Positions 22,661 to 33,466 of a stretch of 64,000 nt of DNA are shown here, piece by piece. Under the pieces are notes generated by a model. That model did not search any database and had not been told where the DNA came from. It saw only the letters and a list, made by a program, of their open reading frames with translations. Both the position numbers and the translations under genes were made by a program. The DNA comes from Geosmithia putterillii (taxonomy: Eukaryota > Ascomycota > Sordariomycetes > Hypocreales > Bionectriaceae): contig FYEU01000257.1 in assembly GCA_900188575.1 (NCBI GenBank), forward strand, positions 62,001 through 126,000, written 5' to 3'. Position 1 is the stretch's first letter, and each line of letters opens with the position of its first letter.

Positions 22661-24910
22661 ATGGCTGAAGAGCTCCCCTCGCTTCAATGGCGGGGCAGTT
22701 TTGCCATTATGCCACAGTCGTCCACAGCATCCAAGAACCTCCGGGGCGACAAGATTATACTGCCGCAGTCTGCTCTCGAGCAGCTTCTATCTAGTGCAGC
22801 ATCTCAGCAGCAGTCCAGCACGACGGGGACCTCGTACGGCCATAATGGCTACTACGGCGGCCTGGGCAATGGCTTCGGAGCTCGTGATCAAACCCAACAG
22901 CTCCCCAACCCCCTCATGTTCCGCCTCGTGAACCCAAAGAACAACAACGTCGTCTACGCCGGTATCCGCGAGTTCTCTGCCCCGGAGGGTATGATGGGCC
23001 TGAGTCCCTTCCTCATCGAGACCCTCGGTATCGACCAAGAAGACACGACGTGGCCGCCCGGGCCCGCCGTAGCCACCGACGCCCAGACCAAAGCCCTCCA
23101 GTTGACGGTACATTCCCAGCAGCTTCCAAAGGGCACCTATGTTCGACTGCGGCCGCTGGAGGCAGGTTATAACCCCGACGACTGGAAACCTCTTCTCGAG
23201 CGACAGCTGCGCGACAGTTTCACAACCTTGTCGCGTGGAGGAATGCTCTCCGTCCAAGGATCACAATCCGAAACATATCAGTTCTTGGTGGACAAGCTTG
23301 CCCCAGACGAAGGAGGCGTATGCGTCGTGGACACGGACATTGAAGTTGATATTGAGGCTCTCGACGAGGAGCAGGCCAGGGAGACTCTGCGGCGAATCAT
23401 GACCAAGGCCCAAGCTGGCACAGAGCAGGGTAGCTCCAAGGGAGGGGAGATTGATATCTGGAAGAACGTACAGGACCAGGTTGTACCTGGGGAATACGTC
23501 GACTACACGCTGCCTTCGTGGAACCGTTCTCAACCGCTCACGATAACGCTCTCCGATATTCCCGACGAATCCTACTTGGATTTGTTTGTCACGCCTCGCT
23601 CGTCGCGACAACGCGCCTTGCCACGCGACACAGTACACGTTTTCGGCAATCTTGACGAAGCCCAAGATGGGACAAAGTCCGTATCCATTTCCCCCAGCAA
23701 TGTTGAGCTTGAAGGAGCAGAGTCCATACTGGTATCTGTCCGTGCTTATGCTGGACCGGAAGGACAGAAGGAACCTGCCGTGCCAGTTCCTTATACCCTG
23801 CGGGCTAAAGCGACAATCCCCGATGACACAGTCCCGGGGGCGACTGCGGAGGCCGAACAGGAGCATGATCCAGAAGACGAGCGCTGCAAGAATTGCATGC
23901 AGTGGGTTCCGAAGCGCACTATGATTCTGCACGAGAACTTTTGCCGCAGAAACAACATAACCTGCCCCCAATGCAAGTCGGTCTTCAAGAAGGGGTCTCC
24001 AGAATGGGATGCTCACTGGCATTGCGATCACGACGACAGCCATGGGAATTCGACGACAAGTAAAGCGAAGCATGATGCCATTTACCATGGAAGCTACAAC
24101 TGTTCCTCCTGCGAGTTTACGACTAATTCACTGTCTGATTTGGCAAGACATCAGACGACTGTGTGTCCCGGCAAAATCATATTATGTCGTTTCTGCCACC
24201 TCGAAGTCCCGCAAGAGGGGGACCCGTTCAACCCATCGCCAGAAGTGGTCTTGTCTGGGATGACGGCCCATGAGCTCGCGGACGGGGCTCGCACAACCGA
24301 ATGTCATCTGTGCGATAAGATTATTCGCCTGAGGGACATGGAGATGCACATCAAGCACCATGAGTTGGACAAGGTGAACCGTGCCAAGCCCTCGATATGC
24401 CGCAACGTCAACTGTGGGAGGACTCAGCGTGGCGTCGGAGCAAAAGGGCAGCTGGGTACCGGAAATTCTCCGGGCAACGACCTAGGACTCTGTTCGCATT
24501 GCTTTGGACCTCTCTACGTGAGCATGCACGATCCGGAGGGGAAGGCGCTCCGTCGACGAATCGAGCGGCGGTATCTTGGTCAGCTCATGACGGGCTGCCG
24601 CAAAAGTCACTGCAGAAACGAGTGGTGCAAGACGGGCAGGACCAACTCAGACCTGGAGCCAAAGGGATCGAGCTCCCAGGCAGCGCTGCCCCTGGTGAAG
24701 CCGTTGATTGCCGAGGTGGCCAACCTAGATGCTCCCATGTTCTTCTGCGTTGACGAATCCAGCCAGACACAACGCAAGCTGGCGGAGATGATGGCGGCCG
24801 AGAAGGTATGGGATCTTGAGTGGTGCATTGCTGCCTCGGAGGCAGAAAAGGGGAAGCCGGATAAGATGAGGGATTGGCTGCAGGCTTGGGCGCCAAAGGC
24901 ATTCGATTGA
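22661..24910 (+). CDS. UFD1-domain protein with C-terminal zinc fingers
   Basis: A single exon of 749 residues. The N-terminal 220 residues match the UFD1/Npl4-binding double-psi barrel family: QWRGSFAIMP near the start, then KIILPQSALEQLL and, after a Ser/Gln/Gly-rich insert (about residues 46-83), PLMFRLVNP and the GLSPFLIETLGI segment. From residue 409 there is a run of Cys/His motifs: CKNC with a spaced H..C, CPQC..HWHC, CSSC..H, CRFC, and CHLC..H..H, resembling TRAF/C2H2 fingers. Canonical Ufd1 is about 350 residues and lacks fingers, so this is the larger fungal paralogue type. By family it should bind ubiquitin conjugates or Cdc48/p97 partners, in cytosol or nucleus; the exact role is inference. 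The ATG at 22661 is followed by MAEELPSLQW, so the start is well placed. Confidence 0.86.
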   Translation: MAEELPSLQWRGSFAIMPQSSTASKNLRGDKIILPQSALEQLLSSAASQQQSSTTGTSYGHNGYYGGLGNGFGARDQTQQLPNPLMFRLVNPKNNNVVYAGIREFSAPEGMMGLSPFLIETLGIDQEDTTWPPGPAVATDAQTKALQLTVHSQQLPKGTYVRLRPLEAGYNPDDWKPLLERQLRDSFTTLSRGGMLSVQGSQSETYQFLVDKLAPDEGGVCVVDTDIEVDIEALDEEQARETLRRIMTKAQAGTEQGSSKGGEIDIWKNVQDQVVPGEYVDYTLPSWNRSQPLTITLSDIPDESYLDLFVTPRSSRQRALPRDTVHVFGNLDEAQDGTKSVSISPSNVELEGAESILVSVRAYAGPEGQKEPAVPVPYTLRAKATIPDDTVPGATAEAEQEHDPEDERCKNCMQWVPKRTMILHENFCRRNNITCPQCKSVFKKGSPEWDAHWHCDHDDSHGNSTTSKAKHDAIYHGSYNCSSCEFTTNSLSDLARHQTTVCPGKIILCRFCHLEVPQEGDPFNPSPEVVLSGMTAHELADGARTTECHLCDKIIRLRDMEMHIKHHELDKVNRAKPSICRNVNCGRTQRGVGAKGQLGTGNSPGNDLGLCSHCFGPLYVSMHDPEGKALRRRIERRYLGQLMTGCRKSHCRNEWCKTGRTNSDLEPKGSSSQAALPLVKPLIAEVANLDAPMFFCVDESSQTQRKLAEMMAAEKVWDLEWCIAASEAEKGKPDKMRDWLQAWAPKAFD

Positions 24911-25802
24911 GTGGCGTGCTAAACCTCATGCATATACATTCTCATTTTTGGACAACGGGGTAAGGAGTTCTGGGAGTTTGGGGGAGCGGCAGGCAGGTAT
25001 GACGCTATATACCCGGATGATGGACATGATGTTGTACGCATATACAGTACTATTTAGGTAATAGAACATAGACCTTTGCATATACTTACTCGTAACTACA
25101 TGTGCACCGACATATGGCAAACAACCAGTCAAGTATTTTAACGAGACAACAGAAAACGGACGAGTAGTTTCTTTGATATTACGAGGACTCGTACAGCCAC
25201 ACTCAGGCACGGTGAGTCTATGCTCGCCGCTCGAGACAAGTGGGACTCAGGACTGTAGGAAGATTCATGCGCATGAATTTGTTTTCCTGCTGTTGTGTCT
25301 ATGAATCAATGATTTATTTGTACGGTTTCGATGACGAAGAAGACTATTAATGTCAGCTGTCGCCAAGTACGAGTGCTACGAGTGTAACTACCCATACCTA
25401 CTGCTAATGCTAGTAGTAGTAGTACTGATAGGCAAATGTTGGGCGTTGAGAGCACCAGGGGAGGATGCAGGCCAAGGCCCAACCACATCACGTATGACAA
25501 TTGACAAGCTGGCGAGGTGAGAAAATGGCGAGATGAGAAGCTGGATTGGTGGTCAGCCCGGCAGCCATGGACTCCATTCGACGCCTGGCACTTGGTAACT
25601 CAGAGAGGTACGGAGTAAAGGGTACGCAGACAGAGTATAAGCCCAAAGTATTAAGACGTGGGTAACAATACGACAAGCTTGACGCGTACGCACACCCGCA
25701 GGAGTACGAGTATCGATGTAGCTTGGCAGGTCCTGATCTGTTCTATGGGTCACCTCAGGGACAGGACCAAAGGACCCAAGGACCTAGGCCAAGAGGCTTG
25801 GG

Positions 25803-25830
25803 GCAGCATGGCAGCATGGCAGCAGCATGG
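25803..25830. repeat. GGCAGCAT short tandem repeat
   Basis: Three imperfect copies of GGCAGCAT in a non-coding stretch. A simple slippage-type repeat. Confidence 0.6.
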
Positions 25831-26026
25831 CAACTTGGCAAGTACTAGACGCTAGCGGCGGGGAAATCTGCCACTTCGGGTGCAATGAGTGGTGTATGAT
25901 TGGCTTAGCCGTGATAATAATAAACATGGATGGTTTCTAGTTGTCTCTCTGACTCGTGTTCGTCACATTGTCGTCATCGTAAATATCTGTATGGGCATTA
26001 ATTGTTTCGTCCGTCGGGGAAGACTG

Positions 26027-26066
26027 CGCGAAGCTGGACTGCCGGAGCTGGACTGCCGGAGCTGGG
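26027..26066. repeat. 14-bp tandem repeat (GCCGGAGCTGGACT type)
   Basis: The unit occurs about two and a half times, the first copy imperfect. It lies in non-coding DNA. Confidence 0.6.
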
Positions 26067-27394
26067 TCCTTGTCTCCTTGACTACAGCGGGATTTGCGTC
26101 CTGAAGGCCATCGGTAATACACAACTGTACGAGTCCTGGTAGCACTTGGATGCCCGCCCAGTCATCAAGTGGCAGTTTCAGGGATGTGGGCGCTATTAAT
26201 ACTCTGTACTAGCAGCAGTACGCTGTAGTTTCCGTCGGCGTTACTGCCGTGCTAGCAGCTTGGTTTTAGTAGATAGAGGGCTGACCCATACATTGCCATC
26301 GAGACTCTTGGCACTCGTGGTTCTGTTGCCATGGAAGTCTTTCTAGAAACAAATTGAAATGTCGTGGCATTGATCCATGAGATGCGATACAGGATACCGT
26401 ACCCGTCCTCCGTACTTGATGTGGTTTTGGTTGAGTTGGCAGGCTCCTTCCTCAGCACGTGTTGCCCGCTCCTTCCCCGGCATTACCTGGCCTCAGACCA
26501 GCGGCCAGCCCACAAGAGCCTCCATTCAATTTCGCCTTCACTCTTCACCATCTCCGCCAGACGCCTGCTCATACTGTCTGGCATAGCTTATTGCAACTCT
26601 CCTCGCCTCGGCGAATACATACTCAGTCTGTCGCTACTGTACTTGCCTTTCGCCATCCATGACCGAGAGCCTCTTACTCCGAGCCCGGTCCGAGCCCCAT
26701 TCCGCCACTTCCGCAATAGCCCCCAAAGCTAATCAGCACATTTGCTACGAGTAGAGCCTAGGTGGGAGAAGACGCCCGGGGCTGTCATCGGCATCTTCAA
26801 CTCGGGATTCGCCAAATCCTCACCTTCTTTTGATTTCATCGCCTCTATCCAGCTGCCTGGAAGTCCCACACTTCTCTATTCGTGCCGCTACCCGAAGTGG
26901 GAGCAACTTTTGTATCTCGGTGAGACAAATTGGTCGCCACATTATTACTCTCCCTACAGGTAATACGGTAAGCAGACCTGTCCCGTCGTTGACTTTGGCA
27001 TTTCGCTGGAATGCCCAAAAGCATTCAAATCCTCCCCCCAAGAATAGTAACAACTCATGCTTCTTTTGATGCATCAAGATGTTTTGTCTTCCTTCTCCCT
27101 CTGCATAGAGTGTGTTGATAAGCTACCGACTTTGTGCTGATGATACGCGGGGCCGCCCCAGATTTATTATTACCAACAGCTTTAACGAGGTCAAGAAGCG
27201 CCGATCCCCCATTGCGTCAGCCCACCTGAGCCCGATCCAAACTCTGGTCGAAACCACAGACCTCATCATTCATCCACTGCCGCCCACCCCCACAGGCGAC
27301 GTCCCGACCACAACCTCCCCCCATCGTCAATTCGACTGCTGGCCATCTCGCCCATCGATATATCGCCTCGATCACGACTTTCGGATTTCTCACC

Positions 27395-30061
27395 ATGGGC
27401 AACTCCCATGCCAAGGAGTCCGGCACATCCGACAACGCCTACGCCGGTCGCCGCCGCTCGGTCGCTGGCTACCCCCACAACGCCGAACACGACGCCGACC
27501 GTCATTCGAGCCGCAACAATCGTGTCAGCAGAGGCGACCTCAATTTTCTTGGCCTCGTCGGCTCCTCGAATAGCCGCGATCGGAATCGGAACCGCGAGGA
27601 TGCCCCCTTCGAACACAAGGAGACGAGGGCAGAGCGGGAGGCGAGGAAGCTCGAGCGAGAACGTGCCCTTCGTCTCCAGGAGCGTGAACGCAGCGTAAAG
27701 GAAGAACACGTCGACGGCGGCTATCTAGTCACACTCGGTGTATACACTGGGGCCGAGGATTTCAACAAGCAGGTGGTGCGGCAACTACAGGTAAGCCCCC
27801 GCGATCCCTACAAACATTGGCCTCATATGTTATCCATCAAGTTTCTCACGCGACTTCACACGCCCCTATAGGTCGAGAGGAAATTAGCCCCTTTCTGGCG
27901 TGGCCTTAATGACTGGTCCGAGAACTGGGCTGAGCACCAGCTCATTGCCGCTGCCCGCGGCCTTCCCGTGCCCGCTGCTGACGAGACGCCTGACCCGGAT
28001 CTCGTCCCACGACCTCTACCCCCTCAGGGCGAAGGCTCCCAGAACCTGCAAGGATTGACGGTGCCACTGGGGCCTAGGACACTCTCTGCTGCATCTGATC
28101 GGAGCGGTTCTGGCGGCCAGTCGCCATCCTCGTCGACAGCCCCTGGTAAGATGTCGCCGCTAAAGACGGGTGGTCGAGCCAAGGCTATTGCTGCCGCGCT
28201 GAGCTACGGGTCTCGGAATGCTTCGTCGACCGACCTCGTTCCCAAGGAGATAAAGCTGCCCCATGATCCCTTCGTCAATGGTCAGCCTCTCGAAGTATAC
28301 CTGTACAAGGACGCCTCCGAGTGCCCCATCTGTTTCCTCTCCTACCCTCCTTACCTCAACAAGACGAGGTGCTGCGACCAGCCCATTTGCAGCGAGTGCT
28401 TTGTTCAGATCAAGCGTGCCGACCCTCACATCCCCGAACACCACCCCGATGGCGAGGCCCGAGACCCTTCCGAAGGCCTGAGTCCTGACGACCCTCCCGA
28501 GATGCTCATATCCGAGCCTGCTGCCTGCCCGTACTGCCAACAGCCCGAGTTTGGTGTTACATACGACCCTCCTCATTTCCGTCGCGGACTGGCCTACTCT
28601 GGCTCAATGTCCAACGTCGCCTCCTCCCCCGCCATGTCGTCGCACAGCTCACTCCATTCCGGGACGCTCCATTCACCCGGCCACTCGGGACGCAGAAGGG
28701 GACATAGCCTCTCCGCTACCGCACCCAACGTCGTTGCTACGGATCGGGTCCGCCCCGACTGGGCATCTAAGCTGGCGGCGGCCCGGGCACACCAGGCTCG
28801 TAGGTCAGCTGCAGCTACAGCGCTTCACACGGCAGCCTTCCTCATGGGTGATAACGAGCAACGCTCCATTCTACGACCGGGACGATTCGGCCGGCGGAAT
28901 GCCGCTCGCGACCAGAGGACCGAAGAAGCGGCTGGCGATGGGCATGCTGGGAACGCCGGGCATGCTGGCGAAGCTGGATCGCATTCGGGAGAGAATGCTC
29001 AAGACGACCAGTCTCACGGTGGGAGGGGCTCGCGTCGTCATCGTGTGGAAGATCTAGAAGATATGATGTTCATGGAGGCCGTGCGCTTATCCCTTGCGAG
29101 TGAAGAGGAGCGCAAGCGAAAAGAGGAGAAGGCGTTGCGCAAAGAGGAAAAGAAGAAGGAGAAGGAAGAGAAGAAGGCTGCCAAGAAGCAGGGGACACAT
29201 CCCTACGGCGGCACCGCTGCAGGCAGCGGTAGCAGCTTGTCACTACCAGGCTTCGGACGCAGGCGAGGCAACAGCACGACTAGCAACCTCCGGATGGAGG
29301 CCACGGTACAAGGTGCTACAACCGCATCCAGGAGCGACGAGTCTTCGCCGACAACAGAGAACAACGACCCGTCCAGGTCCGAGGACAACATCCTGGGCAG
29401 CAAGGGCAAGGGCGTTGACCGTGGCCCCTCCCCCGAGCAGTCAGCCGCGGGCGCTGACGGATCACTCCCCGTTCCGAGCACGGGCCGCAGCGGATCTCAT
29501 CTGCGTCAGATGAGCAACGCGTCATCTGTTGGATCATCAGGGGTTGACACGCCCTCCGGGAGCTACGCCGCGTCGCAGGGACTCCCGTCACTTGACCCCC
29601 GAGCCAGCGGCACCAGCCTTGCCGGCCAGAGTGACGACGGGGACCGCGACCCCAACAACGACGAGCCCATGTTCAACTTCCACAGCCTTGCCGAGATTGT
29701 CGGCGTCAACATTGAGGATGGATCCGTTAAGCGACAGAACGATGGCGGAGCCTCTGCGGGCGCCGGTACCATCCCCACGTCTGGCTCTCTCCCCCAAGTC
29801 GTCGAGGACGATAAGGAAGAGGCCGAGGCCGAACACGTGGAGGAAACCCCGAAAGCGGCACCGACCACGACAGAGTCAACGAGTACCGCCGAGGGAGAGA
29901 AACAAGCTCAGGCCGAATCTACCGGTCCGGCATTGGCATCTGCGGATACTAAAGGGGGGCCGGAGGACAAGTCGGCGGGCGAAGGAACCTCTTGCCCTGC
30001 AGACAAGAACATTGGGCGCTCGAGTATCACAGAGCAGACGGCAGAGAATGTCAGTCATTGA
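27395..30061 (+). CDS. SIP5: SIP5-like protein (Snf1-interacting family)
   Basis: Two exons (27395-27790 and 27872-30061) encode 861 residues. The protein starts MGNSHAKE, a good N-myristoylation signal (Gly2, Ser at position 4). A charged coiled-coil-like stretch lies near residues 70-105. The conserved core follows (VERKLAPFWRGLNDWSE, joined across the intron), then a RING-like cysteine cluster from residue 283 (CPICF..CCDQPICSECF). The C-terminal half is low-complexity with a Lys/Glu-rich segment (about residues 535-570) and Ser/Thr/Gly-rich regions. In yeast Sip5 bridges the Glc7 phosphatase and the Snf1 kinase, linking it to glucose signalling. Fungal homologues are larger, as here. The RING-like cluster might suggest a ubiquitin-related activity, which is unproven. 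Confidence 0.87.
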
Positions 30062-30712
30062 AGGAGAAATTGACGTTAGAAGCGATTATGATGGTTTATG
30101 TTTGAAAGCACTGGGTGTTTGTTTGTGATTGTCTACGTGGTTCCCACCGGTCTGTTTTCATATCTTGATATGTTTATTTTGCATCTTTGTTCCCACGAGA
30201 AACCATGCTCTTGGAAGCATGAGCAGGAGTCGGTCAATCACTTTGTTTTTCCTTTACCTCGTCTAAGCCTACCAGCATGCTACATACTTATGAAACATGA
30301 TAAGAAAACAACTGCCTAGCAGAATGGGGAGACTGCTGTTTCGTGTGAATGAAGGTGTGCTGTGCCCACATGCTGGATCATGAGGGGGCGAGGGGGGAAG
30401 ACCTCATAGTGCCACTGGTAGTAGGTCACGAAGAGCAGAGAAAATTTGATGATGCAGAGAAAAGCCCCCGGGTGCCCTATGACGTTTGGCAGGAGTGATA
30501 CAAGAATCGTACGAGGCAGGTGCGATGCACGTACTGTCACATGAATGAGGTCATTAGTAACTACTAGGAACGAGTACATGACTACACCATTTGATACCGA
30601 GTGAAGAAATGGACATCACAAACAGCTCGGAGTTCGAGGGGGATTGAAGCAAAGGTTGATTTATACAAGAAGGGTATATACACGAAATGAGATGGGCTGT
30701 TATATGTACGGA
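30062..30712. other. Convergent intergenic region SIP5 / rhamnogalacturonan lyase
   Basis: About 650 bases between two convergent 3' ends, AT-richer than the flanking coding DNA. No gene is seen. Confidence 0.5.
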
Positions 30713-32393
30713 TCAAGCAGTGAGGCTGATGGCATCAAGAACCTAAGCGTATTGTTAGCTATAATGTTGCGTGCATGTTTGACTTGATTCCGGGTAGCGA
30801 GAAGAAGAGACTTACAAAGTTGGGGCTGAGGTAAGTGTCACCGCTGCTGCCCGAGACGGCGTTGATGGAGAGGGTGTTCTCACCAGCCTTGATGGTGCCG
30901 GCGGGGACGGTGAAAGTGTAGACGTCGCCCTTGCCACGGTAGGCGCCGCGAGTGACGCCGCGGGAGTTGAGGTTGGTGGGGCTGGAGGGGGTCTTGCCGC
31001 TCCAGGAGTTGATGCTGGGCTGGGGGCGGGCGCCGGCGAAGGCGAGGGTGGTGGCGATGGTGAGGGTGGCCTCGCCAGAGGGGGCGCTGGCGACGTTGAA
31101 GGAGATCTTCTGCGGGGAGTTGACGCTCTTGAAGAGGGCCATGGGTAGGTCAGACTCGGAGGAGGAGCCGACGGTGAAGGTTCCGGGGACCCACGACTCC
31201 ATGCGGTCGTCGGAGGGGTGCATGCGGCGGAACTTGTCGGCGTTGCGGAAGCCGTCGGGCTGGCCGTCAAACTTGCCAATCTGGAAGAGGGAGGTGGCGC
31301 CGGCGGAGAAGGTGGAGGTGATGTCCTTGGAGGTGGCCTTGCCGGCCGTGACCTCGACACCCGTGGCGCGGGCGACCTCGTACTCGGTCTGGTAGAGGAC
31401 CATGGTGTACGTGCCGGGCTTCATGGCGGGGGAGGTGAAGGCGCCGGTGGACGAGGCGTAGGTCCAGTACTGGGCGTCGTCGTTGAACCAGTGCAGGACG
31501 ATCTGGTAGTCGGAGGCGCTGATGCCCGAGGCCTTGCCGGTGACGGTGCCGCGGGCCGAGTCGGCGACGTATCCCTTGAGGTCGAGGGCGCTCATCCAGG
31601 TGAAGTCGGAGGCGCGGAGGGCGGGGATGCCGGAGCGGGAGAACTGCAGCTTGTAGGGGCCGTGCAGGCCGGTGCGGAAGGACTCGGTCTGGACGTGGCC
31701 CGAGTTCATGTAGTTGTACAGGTTGGTGGCGTCGCCGGCGTTGTTGCTCTCAATGTCGCGGAAGAAGGGGCCGCCGGAGCTGGTCTCGTGCTGGGGCGCC
31801 AGGACGCAGGCGTGGATGGTGTCGCCCGAGCCCGAGTAGACGCAATGGGCCTTCTTGTCGATGAAGCGCTCCGACGAGTAGAACTTGGAGCGGGTCTCGC
31901 CGTCCACGACAAAGACGTCGGAGCCCTCGACGGTGCTCTGCGAGTTGGCCGTCGTCGACACGTTGCCAAAGGGGTACTCGTTGGGGAGCACGCTCGACTT
32001 GAGGCGCGCGATGAAGCGCAGCTCGCCGATGCTGGGCTCCTCGGTGGCGTGCGTGGCCATGTAGATGGAGCTGTCGCCCGAGCGGGCAACGATGTAGTGC
32101 GTCAGCGGGTCGGCCACGCACGTCACTTTGATGTAGTCGGAGCCCTGGTCGATGGACACGGTCGCGCTACCCAGGCCAGAGATGAGGTGGCTGCCCTTGG
32201 CCGAGTCCTGCAGCTCGGTGCCCCGGTAGACGATCGAGTTGATGTCGCAGCTCGACTGGCTGACGCTGAACTTGAGCGAGTTGGCCGACCCAGCGTCAAT
32301 GACATAGTTGCCCCCCGAAGAAGTGTAGCCAAGGGCCGCCCGGGCCGGCGTGACGGCCACCAGGGCCAGGAAAAGAGTGTAAAGGCTCATCAT
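30713..32393 (-). CDS. Rhamnogalacturonan lyase, polysaccharide lyase family 4 (secreted)
   Basis: Two exons on the minus strand (32393-30816 and 30742-30713) encode 535 residues. The final exon is only ten codons long and gives the conserved PNFVLDAISL ending of the family; reading through the intron would add an unrelated tail instead. The start at 32393 opens a signal peptide (MMSLYTLFLALVAVTPARA, cleavage near residue 19). Then come the N-terminal beta-sandwich catalytic domain, a fibronectin-III-like middle domain (GTVTGKASG onward) and a C-terminal carbohydrate-binding-like domain. The enzyme cuts the rhamnose-galacturonate backbone of pectic hairy regions by beta-elimination, outside the cell. 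A TATATA element lies at 32486-32491 and a CTGGGG CreA-like site at 32577-32582. Very high GC in third positions suggests strong expression on induction. Confidence 0.94.
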
Positions 32394-33466
32394 CTTGATG
32401 GTCCGTCTTGTCAAAAGAGTGAAATGGCTTGAAGGATGGGATGCCTGTCCAAAAAGAACGCCAACCATCAGGTTCGCCGGCCAGATATATACAAACCACC
32501 CATCATTGATCACTGATCACTCGCAGCGACTGACAGCCGGCATAAAATTGGGGGCCCGGCCTATTTCCCTCCCAAACTGGGGGCGTTTCAAGGAAAACAT
32601 GCCGTTTCCTCTATACGAGGCGCGGTGGTGCATGGGTCCTTGGCACCTGTCGGGGGTGTTGGCGAGGGGGGCTGCTAAGAGGAAACCATGTTTGCACCCC
32701 AAGCGACCGTTTCGAGAGTCCATCTAGGCCAAACAGGGGGCAGCAGCAGTCAGTCCAGACTGGAGAAGCTCGTTGTGAGTGCTACTCCGTAGATGCCGCT
32801 TGGTGGACCAACCCTGACGATCGTCAATGACTTGCAGCTGGAGTACTCCGCCCATTCTGTTGACTCTCTACTCGGTAGTGTCCGTGGCCGGAGACAACAG
32901 CAGCAATCATGCCGGTCCTCCCGTCATACGACCATGGCTCGTGCCCGTATTAATACAACGTACTCGTAAGTGCAAGTGCCGTCTCTTGGCAATATGCCGG
33001 TCTTTAGTGATGTAACGGGACGCGGGTTGGGTTCTCGAAGCTTAGGTGGTGGTGGTTTCAGGATGGTGTACCCCCCCTGGCAACGGTGAGTCCACCGGTT
33101 CGTTTCGGCCCATCATCAATCACCCTGGAGTGGGCGTCTCAATTACAGCGACGGACGCTAAGTGGTCTGGCCCGGGTGAATAATCATGCGATGTAAACGA
33201 AATAAAACAAAACCGTCTCGTCCGAGGCCGGGTGCTTATTACTTACTCCGTACTCGTAGCGTGTGTATGCTTATGCGACGTTTCTATAAGACGTTCTATA
33301 CGAGGCACTTGGACTACTTGGCAATAATATTGGCCCAGTCGCGTGGTCAACGTCGAATCTTCGGTAATAATAGTTGGTCAGTTGGTCGGTTGGTACGGTA
33401 CGAGTAGGTAGGGTTGCAACGCTGCTTGATATTCGTATTCCAGCTCTGCCGGCCAACGTCCAACGT
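32394..33466. other. Intergenic: upstream of rhamnogalacturonan lyase
   Basis: About 1.1 kb. It holds the lyase promoter (TATATA at 32486-32491, CTGGGG at 32577-32582), TACTCCGTA motifs at 32783 and 33244, and TACTCGTA-type motifs at 32961, 33251 and 33399. Two of these overlap at 33244-33258. No gene is seen. Confidence 0.5.
32486..32491 (-). promoter_or_regulatory. TATA-like element of the rhamnogalacturonan lyase gene
   Basis: TATATA about 93 bases before the start codon, a usual distance for a fungal TATA box. Confidence 0.45.

Larger units (their letters stand above)
24911..27394. other. Intergenic: UFD1-domain gene to SIP5
   Basis: About 2.5 kb without a supported gene. TACTCGTA-type motifs occur at 25087, 25705 and 26746, and a TACGGAGTA motif at 25609. 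Short tandem repeats are present: GGCAGCAT near 25803-25830 and a 14-base GCCGGAGCTGGACT unit near 26041-26066. The last 700 bases are rich in pyrimidines and are probably the SIP5 promoter and leader. Confidence 0.5.

Noticed and set aside
31218..32432. 404-codon plus-strand open frame
   Set aside because: It lies antisense to the rhamnogalacturonan lyase. The high third-position GC of the real gene leaves the opposite strand free of stops; the sequence is Gly/Val/Ala/Arg-rich with no family match.
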